Part shown: in pieces, positions 1 to 11,300 of the stretch | How positions within the stretch are numbered: the stretch's first letter is position 1 | How the letters are laid out: every line of letters starts with the position of its first letter | Assembly: GCA_905147135.1 (NCBI GenBank) | Contig: LR990056.1 | Span: 9,744,001 to 9,808,000 of the forward strand | Length of the DNA stretch: 64,000 nt | From: Blastobasis lacticolella | Lineage: Eukaryota > Arthropoda > Insecta > Lepidoptera > Blastobasidae | Reading direction: 5' to 3' | Notes under the pieces: model-generated | Told to the model about the DNA's origin: nothing | What the model saw: the letters and a program-made list of their open reading frames with translations, nothing else | Database searches by the model: none | Made by a program: the position numbers and the translations under genes

Positions 1-1360
1 CAGTTTCTGGTAATTTCAATTCAAGAACGTTACCCCTAATCCCATACATTTGCATTTTATTAAGAAGGATGGAGTGGTCTACGTAGTCAAATGCTTTACT
101 CATGTCCATGAACAGAGCATATACTGGCAGCCTTTTATCCATCCGTTGGTATACTGCGCAGAGCAGTTCATAGATTGCTTTTTGTATGTTTGTGTTCTTT
201 TTAAACCCATGCTGCTCCGGAGTTAGTATATGATTGTTCTCCAAATACCGATATAAAGCGTTGTATAATACCTTCTCAAATATTTTTGAGAGTAATGGTA
301 TAAAATAAACTGGCCTATAACAGGACATTTCTTTTTTATCGTCTTTTTTAAAAAGGGGCTTCAATATTGTTGTTTTCAATACTTCAGGAAAGGTACCCTC
401 AGTTATACACAAATTTATAATATAACTTAGAATAGGTGAAATTATTACCGATACAAATTTAACCACCTTAGTCAAGATATCATCATATCCAGTACTATTA
501 GCTGCTATCATATTAGTAATGATATTCATGATTTCATTCGTATCAGTTGGACCTATATACATAGAAGTGTACTTTTCATAATAACATGTATTCTTGTTAA
601 TATTTTTATTAGGTTTTACTGTCTTGGCTTGGTTAATGTAAAACTGATTAAAATTATGGGCAATCAATTTCGGGCCTGTTATTAGCCTGTCACCTACTTT
701 TATTTTAATAACATGTTTTTTCGGAGGTTTTGTTTTTATATTTTTTATGATTTCCCAAGTAGCTTTAGCTTTATTTACGAAGTTTGAGATAACATAACTA
801 TTTTGCGATTTTATTGTTAATTGAATAATTAATTTTAGTCTCTTGGAGTAGTTTTTAAACTCTTCTCGTGAGGATGGAGTGCCTAATCGTCTATATTTCC
901 ACAACAATAGATGCTTGCGTTTACAGCATATCCTGATACCTCTCGAAAGCCATTTCACTTTCCTTTTCAATGAATGTCTTATATTTATATTTGGAAAACA
1001 AAGATCATACAACATCTTGCACAACGTGTAGAAAGAGTTAAATGCATCATTAGCACTTCTAGCTTCTAGGAAATCCCTGAATGATAGCGATTCTAAGCAT
1101 TTAGCAAATTTTATCATATTATCCTTGAAATAGTCACGCCCCAATGTATACCAGTGATCCAGAGTGCACGTCTTTTTGACGGGACAATATAACCACTGTG
1201 CTGTATGATCCGACAGAGCAAATTCGATTATTTCACTTTTACATCCTCTTATATTATGGGCAATATTGTCAATACAAGTCCTACTTTTGGGTCTTGTTAT
1301 GGTTCGAAACGCTAACTTTAGATTATATATGTTTAAAATTTGTTAGAATTCTAAGGAATA

Positions 1361-1543
1361 TTATGTTTTATTTAAGATGTCAGTATTAAAATCTCCGCAC
1401 ATTATAATTTTTCTTTTAGAGTCATAAGCAAATCGAATAAGAATGTCATTTAGTTTATTAAAAAATATGTCATAGTGTTTAGCAATCTGCGTTTGAGGTG
1501 GAGGTCTATATATGCAAATAACAATTACATTGTTTTTTTGCAA
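1361..1543 (-). pseudogene. CR1-like LINE ORF2 endonuclease fragment
   Basis: A 60-codon fragment of an APE-type endonuclease, which nicks target DNA to prime reverse transcription. Motifs seen: VIVICIYRPPP and IIMCGDFNTDIL. It precedes, in minus-strand order, RT sequence that covers roughly bases 1-1000. Frames on both sides are interrupted, so this is a relic. Confidence 0.7.
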
Positions 1544-2292
1544 TATTTATAGCTGAACACTCAATTATGCCACTAATAGATAGATCACTGATTGATTTTA
1601 TTTCCTAGAATTCAAGGTTATTTCTTATAAGTATACAAGCACCTCCATTTCTTTTTCTTCTACAAAAAGAGGCTGCTAATGTGTAGTTTGGTATATTTTA
1701 GAGATAAGTGTCATCTGTATAAGTATCTCCAGCTTTATCCTGACTATCTAACTCATCTAGATGATGTGATAAAATATTTTGTTTGCTAATCAATCCATTT
1801 ATGTTATGATGAAAGATGTTCACGTGGCTATACACGAAAAAGCTTATTACTATTTGGTGGCGTAGCTGAAGGGTCAAACCTGTTCAAGAGATTGTCATTT
1901 AAGAATTCAACCTTATCGTCTTGTTTCTTGTTTTTATTATTATCACCGGTACGCTATTGACCCTTTGACTGTGTACATGTAAGTTCTACTGTATATGAAT
2001 TATTTGTTTGAGTTTGAGCATTTGTTGATGTATGCTTCAGCTCCCGTTTTCCAAAAATTTCGTCATTTATGCTATCAGTCTGTTTAAGCTTATTATTAAT
2101 GCGTGTATTTATTTTTATTTTTGGTGTACAAGATTTATATAATAATTTTCATACCGACTCCTGTAACCTATGTGGAGTATTTCCCGTAACAGACGTCTAC
2201 AAATGTTGATATAGAAAAATACATTTTTCTGTAAATACCTGCTTTGTTCCATGTCTACTTACAAAATATTATTAAATTGCGTGCTTAACATC

Positions 2293-2817
2293 CTAAATTC
2301 GTAGTATTTCGTATATTAAAACATTAATTTTCTTAAGAATACTTAACCATATTTGTAGTTTCGATACTAAATTAAAGGGGTTCTTGTCATTCATACCGCC
2401 TATTAACACAGCAAAATCATTCTCACCCAAATTACACAATACGTCGTGATGCGTTGACAATATATCCTCAGTTCTGGAACCTGGTTTCCAGTAGACGATT
2501 ACCTCAAATCGGTCCCCTACCAGTTCTTGTAAACATTGCCGGATTCTATAGCCCTGTTCATCAGCAATGAATACTATCCTGTCTTTTTTCAGTTTTATAG
2601 GTAGATTTGATTTCCTTTCTTCGTATTTGACTGGCTCTATAGTGACTTGTCGAAAATTGAATGTCATGTGTCCGTCAAATGTTTCCTCAGAGTCTTCTTC
2701 TTCTATGTAAATTTTTGTGTCGTCGTTCAGATTTCTATGTGTGTCATACTTGTCCTCAATGTCCTTAAGTTTTCCTATAGTTTTACATAAACTTTCTTTT
2801 ATTAAAATAGTTAGCAT
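2293..2817 (-). pseudogene. CR1-like LINE ORF1, esterase-like domain fragment
   Basis: 174 codons. The C-terminal half reads RIVFIADEQGYRIRQCLQEL followed by a segment ending DFAVLIGGMND, matching the SGNH/GDSL-type esterase domain found in ORF1 of many CR1-group LINEs (first block replaces the usual GDS; GGMND corresponds to the GxND block). In those elements ORF1 is an RNA-binding accessory protein. Here the ORF is separated from the coiled-coil part at 3002-3460 by stops, so the full ORF1 is broken. Confidence 0.7.
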
Positions 2818-3001
2818 ATTTATTAATTTCCAAATTTTCTGTTTCTGTTTTTTTTAGTTTTCTTGTAAATGGATTTATATTAGTTTTGTTTTTAAGTCGA
2901 GTCTATTTTTGTCTTGTTGTATATTTGTGGACTCAGTCTGTGTGCTTGATGATTCTGTATTTAATTGTTTAGAAATGCAATGTATATTCTGCAACTTCTC
3001 C

Positions 3002-3460
3002 TTAATATTCCGCCGGACTGTTTTCGGAAATTCCAATTATTTTGTAAAGGTGAATCGTCTTTAGCTGTTTTTCTATTACTGCCTTTAAACTTATATTTTC
3101 CGATAGAGTACTTGCAACTTCTTCCTCCGCTGATTCTAACTCAGCTTTAAGTTTCGTAATTTTTACACTCTGCTCTTCTATGACTTGGTTGAGGTCGCTT
3201 GTGATTGCTGGTAAGCTTTGCATTGAGTTAATTAAAAACATAGATTTGTCGATAATTGTGTCATTAAGAATGGAGATATTATCTTGTGACATCGCCCTTC
3301 GCTTTTTTCTGAATGTAATATTCTGTTCCATGCTCCCAAATTGAACTAAACGCAATTCGAAACTTACTTCGTAAACGCGCTTCTTTATGTCAATGTCTGG
3401 CAGATGATAATCGCGTAGATGACAATTGGCGTTGACAGGAGTATTTGTGAATGTAAACAA
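3002..3460 (-). pseudogene. CR1-like LINE ORF1, N-terminal coiled-coil fragment
   Basis: 152 codons. The second half is rich in K, E, L and S with heptad-like spacing (ITKLKAELESAEEEVASTL), typical of the trimerising coiled coil of LINE ORF1. No zinc finger or PHD motif is visible at the N-terminus. It continues into the esterase-like fragment at 2293-2817 after a stop-containing gap, so I treat both as one broken ORF1. Confidence 0.6.
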
Positions 3461-4140
3461 GAAGTCCGCGCAAAACGTTTTTTGAGGGTGATAACATTAA
3501 TATCGGTCGTTGCACTTTAAATTTTGAACTTGCAATATGTTAGCTTCTAAGTAATGACTACTATTTTCACCATAAGTTATGCATAGTGTTCTTTATCGCC
3601 ACAGCGTATGAATAAACATTTTACTACTTAATTTACTTGCCATTATGTTGAACTCTCACGATGCCATTCTATGTATTGAGCACCGTTAATGATACTCGTA
3701 TTTTGTATTCGTGTATTTGTTACTTGTAATTAATAATTAATTCTTAACCGTTAATTTATCGGCACCAATTTAAGAATAAAACTCTTGTCTGTGATACAAT
3801 CACCACTCTTCTCTTGTTCTCTTGTTTCAATATGTTAAATAAAGATGAGGATTTCAATCTGTTCAATACAGGCTATCGGACTGCAAACCAAGTGCTTACT
3901 TAGGTGATTTTCAATAATACTAGCCAAACAGATTGTGTTATTTTGCACATATGTTATATTGTATTTATTACATACAGCATGTTTTTATATATTTTATATG
4001 TTCTTATCGTAGACTAGTGCTTTGCGATTTAATTACCTTAGGGTACTGCTATCAGTTTAAACATGTACTTGGCTTTTTGTATTAATTGAAGTTTTAAATT
4101 CTTGTATTAAAATCTATTGATTTACCATGTAAATAAAATA
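3461..4140. other. AT-rich spacer between LINE and tandem repeat
   Basis: No coding exon recognised on either strand. The right part (about 3700-3850) could be 5' UTR of the CR1-like LINE. I looked here for ACP and TE exons of the FAS-like gene, in particular a minus-strand DSL phosphopantetheine motif, and found none. Confidence 0.5.
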
Positions 4141-4144
4141 AAAA

Positions 4145-4485
4145 ATATCATTGAGCGATGTGTCACTGGAAAGGACTTTCAATTTTCTACAACTTTTACG
4201 CTGTTAACTCTCGAACTGCTGTGGGAAAAAAGTTATGGTCTATTGAAATAAACTTCATTTTGTACTGAAAAATTCAGCCTATGTGACCAATAACGTTGAG
4301 CGATATACCATTGAAATTGATTTTTATTTTCTTACAGCTTGTACAATGGTGTCCTCATAGAGCCGTTGTATTGTCGTGAATAAAAAGTTAGTAAATTAAA
4401 ATAAACTTCATTTTGTATTAGAAAATTAACCCCAAAATGACCAATAACGATAAGCGATATATCATTGGAGATGTTTATCCAGGAT
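4145..4485. repeat. Tandem repeat, ~150-bp unit, about 2.3 copies
   Basis: Two diverged units (about 4145-4290 and 4290-4441) and the start of a third share GAGCGATATACCATTG-like starts, AATAAACTTCATTTTGTA in the middle and TGACCAATAACG at the junctions. The array lies just 3' of the last FAS-like exon found. Confidence 0.7.
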
Positions 4486-4508
4486 ATAAAATAAGTTTTC
4501 TTTCTTAC

Positions 4509-7500
4509 AAACTATCTTATTGTTTATAGTCTTAGTAGGATTATGGAGGATTGAGACAACTTTACCTTTGTCGAGTTGCCAACCATCGGGAGACTCAGCA
4601 CCTTGGCCGGGAGATTATCTCGGACTCGTTCCAGACAAATTTTTAAACCCTCTTTTGCTCCACCGTTTATAACTACAAAATTCCTAAAAATAAAAACAAG
4701 TTGAAATATCGTTATTTGAATAGGGGTCCATTCTTGCTGCCATTTTTTATTTCACGATCATACCTACAATCCTTGATAAGGATTTTACCACAAACGAGCT
4801 TAAATAACGGCGGTAAGAATTGTCATAATTTCATTTAAGGGTTTAAATGAAATTAGGACAATTTCTGAAATAATAAATATATTAGAAAAAATAAACAGGG
4901 CTGCTACGACCTGGCACAGTTTGATCGTACCTTTAAGGATGTGTACCAAGTTTATTGTATAAATTGATAGAATCGTACCAAACTCTCACTCTTCAAAAAT
5001 CAGCAGAATGAACACAATAAATTATAAATTAGTAACCTTAGTGACCTTTCGCCTACGATTTTCTTTAAAATCTTGTGAATCAATTTAAAGGATCCTCATG
5101 ATTGCCAGTATAGAACTTATCGTTTTACCTGTAGACGAGATGGTTACTTACTTTATGGATGGACTCAATTTTCTTGATGCTTTATCAAGCGTACTTAATT
5201 TAGCATTTACGTCATTAACTGAAGTTTTAGACATTACATTAGCAATCACGTAAATGCCTTCAATTGGTCCCACGTCACTAACTTCAGTCAATAAATTTAG
5301 AGCTCCATTATCAGTATTTAGGTCTTCATCATTTGCGATTATTTGAATTCCACGTTCTGTCCATTGGCTGTAATAAATAATACAATGTTAAGAATAATAA
5401 TTTATCGCAGCCACCACTTTAAAGTGGAAAATAAGCTTACGGCTTGCCTCATGGTAAACTATGGACATTTGCAATAATGTATACTTTTTAGGTGCGGTAT
5501 CAAATAAAATGTAATTATTTGTGCTACGCAGGTAAGCATTGTTGTTGTAAAATACAATAGGATAAAAGCTCCGCTGCGACCTGCCTTTCGTCGTACAAAT
5601 TTAAATAGCGTTATTCTAAGAACAATAAAATTACTCATTACCCATGCTTGACAAAATATATCAATAAATTAATTGGTTTAACTTAACATCTTTTTGCCAG
5701 AAATACCCAATCTCAACAAAATAAATAAAATGTAAAAGTCAAGTACAATCTAAGTAATGTCTCAGAATATCTAAAGATAGGTAATGTCAAGAAATCAAAA
5801 TATATGTCTAATTAAGCAAATAATGTCAGGCATGGTGTAAATTTCTAAATTACCTACATAAATGTCTAGTCTTAAATAAAAATGCAAATTTAAATTTAAA
5901 ACAAAACAAATGAGATGTCAAAAAGATAATTAAATCATTTAAATTTACGATACAATAACAAAAATACATAATAGCTAACAAATGTCAACGGTGATGGTAA
6001 TGCACGATCATAGCGACACCTAGGCAATCAATAATGTTCCCCTACCTTCTGTTTTTTTTTTAAACTCTTCTACAGTGTACAACGCTCTTTCCACAAGATA
6101 ATAGTTAATTTGTTTTTCAATCGATTTAGATTTTCGGCTTCCCGTATTATTTTTGGAATAGCGTTATAAATTTTAGGTGCCATGGCAAAAACACTTTTAT
6201 GGATCATAGCAGTTTTAAATGGGTGTAAATGCAGCTGGTCACGGCGCCAATCACTTTCGACACTTGGGAAGAGGTAACAGTTTGTATGTACAAATATTGC
6301 AACTTCGTAAATGTACAGAGATGGCATTGTTAGGAGAGTTAATTATTTGAAGAAAGGATTACAACTATCGGTACGTCACATGTTGCAAATGGCCCTTATA
6401 CACCTTTTCTGTGCCTTAAACATTGCATTTTTCCCTGCCGCATTTCCCCAGAAAATTATTCCGTATCTTAACACCAAAACCACAAGACCATGATACGCCA
6501 TAAGCACAGTCTTACGACTAGCCATTTTGCTAAGTTTGTAGAATGCGTACGAAGATTGGCAAATTCTGCTACATACATATATATTCTATGTGAGTATGCC
6601 AATTTATTTTGCTGTCTAAATATAATCCTAAGTATTTTGTTATATTCGTTTCTTTAATTATATCCGTCATGAGTAATAGTCCGTGCGTGAGTAGTCCCTT
6701 TGGATCGCTGTTTAAAATTGATAATTTTTGTTTTGTTCAGATTTATTTGCAATATATTATTGAGTAACCAGTCAATTATATTAGATAATATATTATTAAT
6801 GTAAATAATTATTAATGTCAGTTAAATAATTAAAGAGCACGGTGCAGTCATCAGCAAACAAAGTCATTTCATTCTTCATTGAAATAACAATATCATTAAT
6901 ATAAATAGGATACAATGAGGGACTCAATACACTTCCTTAGGGTACACCATAGTGAACACTGTTAGTGTTTGATAGATATTCAGTGTCAACTTTTGTTTTG
7001 GGGCATATCCCGTTGATTTGTGTCATTTGCGTTCTATCGGAGAGATATGATTTTAATAATTTGTTGATATTTCCCCTAACCCCAATAGCTTCCAATTTGT
7101 TAATAATATAATATGGTCAACGTGGTCAAAGGCCTTAGTTAAATCTAAAAATAATGCTAATACGGGTAGGCGATTATCCATTCTTAAATAAATATTGTAT
7201 AATGTGTCATATTAGGCCATGTTTGCTTTTTGCTGTGGTACTAAAATGTTGTTAATTTCACAATACTGATATTAAGAATTGTAGATCACTTTTTCAATTA
7301 TTTTAGAAAATATTGGTATTAAAGGTATAGGCCTATAACACGTAATGTTTTCACGGTCTCCTTTTTTGAACAATGGTTTTATTATTGTTGTTTTTAGTCT
7401 TTCATGTCATAAGGAGTCACAGGAGTCATAAATAAAGAATTAAATTTAATGTTAGTTATGTTTTTTTTATAAACAGTTGTACCACTCGGCCTAGAATTTG

Positions 7501-8354
7501 ACGTAGTTGCAACATTTGCGTAGTAATCATTGAAAACTTGTGCTACGGATTTTGGGTCACGAATGGTAGAACCGTTTACTTTTATTTGCGAAATGGCTTC
7601 TTTTGGAAACTGTTGTTTACTGTTATTAATTATTTGCCAAGTAGCTTTTGCTCTGTTCCTTGCCGTCTTAATAAAACTGTTATTTTGGGATTTTTGGTTA
7701 CATTATTCTATTTAATCTTACAGAGTATTTTTTTATCAGCTTTGTTTCTTGTAAATCTGTGGAAATATAGATTATATTTCCAAAGAAGTTCTCGTTTACG
7801 CGTAATTAAAATTCTCGTAACTTAAATTAATACCTAGGTGAAAAAAGGGCCTTTAATTTTGCGATAACTATAATGGCTTTTTGCCGCAATACTTTAGGGA
7901 AGTACCTTTATTGGAATAACTTGTTGTTTATGATATAAGAAGTGTAAGACCTACTTTTGCTTTAGGTGCAAAGCTGGTAGCGGGGTGTCGGAGTCACAGT
8001 GCAGTAGCAAGCGGCGGGCGCCGTGCGCTACGAGCTGCTCCGCCAGCGCCAGCGCGAACGCATCCCCGTGGCACACCAGCACCTGCCAGGCGTCGCCGGC
8101 GCATCGCAGCCTACAACACAGCGGTCGTGAGTGGGTGACGCAGAAGAGCGGATGGCGGCGGACGAGGGTGAGGGGTCGTACCGGGGCTGGGGTGGCGGCA
8201 GGGGCCGCTTCAGCTGCACCACTGCGCGCCCTCGGTGCCGGCTATCAGCCAGCAGCCGGAATGCACGCGACACGTCGCAAGTCGAGTACACTATGCGTGA
8301 CAGCGGCCGTACCAGTCCACGCGCAATTCCCGAGCTCACCATGTACTGCAACTG
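4509..8354 (-). CDS. FAS-like exons 30-33: end of ER and degenerate ketoreductase (KR) domain
   Basis: Exons: 8354-8182, 8110-7955, 5367-5152, 4683-4509. Exon 30 closes the ER (GLVRPLSRIVYSTCD, AFRLLADSRHRGRAVVQL). Exon 31 should carry the KR Rossmann loop (GGxGGxG in the family) but reads VLVCHGDAFALALAEQLV, with no glycine loop. Exon 32 (GIQIIANDED, VGPIEGIYVIANVMS) and exon 33 (NFVVINGGAKEGLKICLERV) follow the KR fold, but the stretch holding the active-site serine and tyrosine is shortened and lacks them. Near 4606-4612 the frame breaks: the codons before continue a different frame from the downstream GAESPDGWQLDKGKVV, consistent with one lost base. Exon 33 ends at a GTAAGA donor, so more exons should lie to the left. 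Confidence 0.8.
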
Positions 8355-11300
8355 CTACAAAATATATCCATTTTAAAATCTGTCATACATCTAGTTTACT
8401 TACTTTATTAAGTTCTTCCACTACTGGACATGCACAAAGTAAAAAAAGGACCGGCAAAGGCTTCCCCTAATCAGCGTCACTTCACGAGTACGAGCGTTGT
8501 ATGTCTGTGTAATTGGAACCTAGAGTATAAATACTACGTTTCATAGTTCTTTGGCTAGCCTGGAGCCTGAACTTTTGAGATACTTTTAATACCACTTTTG
8601 GGCACACTATGGCAAGATACATAATGTGTCAAGAAGCGGTGTTATCATTATAATGTAGATATTTATCCTGACTGTTTTCGAATGACACTATCTTATCAAG
8701 ATAGGTACATTACAGGCATATTCAATAGTTTATTTACTGAATCTATTTCAGCTCTACGTTTTTTCTAGGTGCTTACATTTAATAATTGAGTATTTGATTT
8801 GTCCTGGACAGCTAATGTCCAGTTTTAAGGCTTGCGGTTCTCAGATCTAAGAGCATTCTTTGTATTTGCGTTGTGAGAAAACGAAACTATATCATCAGCA
8901 TAACGAATTTGTTTTTTGCCATTTTCATCGATTATTTTTCCAATGTGTGTGTAGTTTCTTTAACATTGATTGTGCAGATTTCAGTTACTCTTCTCTGTTA
9001 GTTTGTGTAATTTCCATGTCGCCTTTTACTCCACTTATCCAGTAATTCCAGCTTGAGATTTTTTTATCAATATTTCAATACCCAATGTGAAATAAAACAC
9101 TCTGACCAGTTACCTTAAGTTGTTCTACGTTGTTGTCTTCAAAAATTGAAGAAAACTCAACTGAATAATAATTTCTCTCGACGTCAAGATTGGCCATACC
9201 AAAGTAATACTTCTCCTGATTTGGTAATTGATCTAAATCTATGACGATACCTAATTTCCCAGCACAGAGGAATGACACCTAAAAACGATTAATCATGTTA
9301 ATGGTTGGTTGAAAACAAACCAATTCGCATTATGAACTAATAGAATTATAATAAACTCACGTCTTTAAGCCGTCCTTTGACACAAGATATGACCAATTGG
9401 CATTTTTTGCTATCAGTTAGGGTTCGCACCATATCTCCAAAACTAGCATCCCGAGAATTTCCTATGTGGTCCTCTAAAAATACAAAGTATGCGACACTTA
9501 CGTTATATTATTTAATGGATCATGTTATGTGATATTCCTAAGCATTTAGGGCTCACAAAATCGGTGTCATCAAGTTAAGAGTGAAGTTACATTTCACTTA
9601 AGGTTGGTGTTGGTACAATATAATATGATAATATTCATGATGACATGATTCTACAAATTCTCGCAATGCCATTTAGTTCGATAAGTGACAAACTACTTAT
9701 ATACTATTTTTTAAACATACTTATATTTTTTATACCTACTCTATCAGAAAATGACAATATTAGTTTTGGGTTTTAGTTCAAAATAATTGATATGATATCA
9801 GAACTTGAGTGACTAGTTAGGTATCATTATCACAAGTAAACAAATTAATTATTACCTACATTCAAAACTTACCAGAGACGGAAAGTTTAAAAATGATGTT
9901 GAAAGGTCAAAGCAGTCTCTTAATAATCACTAAGTGACGTTTTATAGAAAATATTCGCCAGGAATTTATGTTCCTCAAATACAATACGCAAGAGGAAATT
10001 GAAATCTATTAGAAATCGCTATGCACCTTTCAAGTTAGGGAAAAGCCTTTTGAGGAAGCGCTTCTTGCGGATGTCGCTGACGGTGGTGAAGACCTCGCAG
10101 CCGATGGAGAGCGCGACCGAGATCACAGCCTGGCCCAGCGCACCGGCACCACCGTGGATCAGAATCGTATGATCTCCGTATGTATCTGCTTTGATACACT
10201 AGAAATTCAACCCATTTCCATTTTGATAAGTAATTGAAGAAAGAGTTTGGTCATAGTCCGGTCAAAGTAGACATTTGAAATAACAAAAAATTTGGGGAGA
10301 GCCAAATTTTGGTGGAGACCTTGGGTTCACCATAAGAAACAAAGTGTCAAAAATCTATATCGATCCTATGTGTGCGTCAAAAGTAATTTGGGGTCAAAGG
10401 TCAAAATTTCGGGTTTTGTGGATTTTTCTCAAAAATGGTAAGTTTTATCAAAAAGTGCTTTAGACTAAAATTGTTGATCTTAAAATTATCTACAAAAATG
10501 GTTCCCATGATTTTTTTCTAGGAATAACCATCCCTGAAATATAGCGATTTTAAGAGTAACATTTACATACGCCACGTATATACATAGACAGGCACTCAAG
10601 ACAAGAAAAATGCCTATTTGTGTCTCTTTTATGTGTAAACTAACTAAAACTATTCTTAAAATATATACTCAAATCATAGTCAGTCCCTTACTGAATCCCC
10701 TCTATAGTAACTCGCATGGCCTTAAATAACATCTGGCTATTCCATTGTCCGTGCGGTGTCGTTCATATACCTGCTTCTTTTAGTGTTAAACGTTCTGTTC
10801 AAGTGAATATACGTTTTTATTACAAGCGTTTTCCATTTAGATTATTTGGGCTGTTCTGTATCTCGAAAAAATGACACAATTTTGCTTTATTTGCAATAAA
10901 CTTTTGAGTGAAGATGAAACCGTTGTAGTTAGTCGTAGAATACAAACTTTAATAGATGCAAGTGTCCCGAGAGGTGATGAGTACCGGGTGGTACCAGGAA
11001 AACCACGTTAAAAAACGCGCCGAGTACACTACCTCACAGGTGGCGTGGAAATGTGTGCATATCACATAGAACGTGACTCTTAAAATCGCGATATTTCAGG
11101 GATGGTGATTCCTAGAAAAAAATCATGGGAACCATTTTTGTAGATAATTTTAAGATCTACAATTTTGGTCTAAAGTACTTCTTAAAAAAATTTAAAATTT
11201 TTAGAAAAATCCAAAAGCCAGAAATTTTGACCTTTGACCCCAAATAACTTTTGACGCACACATAGGATCGATAGGGATTTTTAACACTTTGTTTCTAATG

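Larger units (their letters stand above)
1..3460 (-). mobile_element. CR1-like non-LTR retrotransposon, 3' end beyond left edge
   Basis: Reading the minus strand from 3460: a coiled-coil ORF1 start (3460-3002), an esterase-like ORF1 part (2817-2293), an endonuclease remnant and then reverse transcriptase running off the window. RT motifs on the minus strand within bases 60-300 include FMDMSKAFDYVDHSILLNK and EQHGFKKN. The endonuclease piece carries IYRPPPQ and CGDFNTDIL. Frames are broken by several stops and shifts, so the copy is dead. It lies 3' of the last FAS-like exon seen; if the gene continues, this would be intronic. The clade call rests on the esterase ORF1 plus RT style. Confidence 0.8.
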
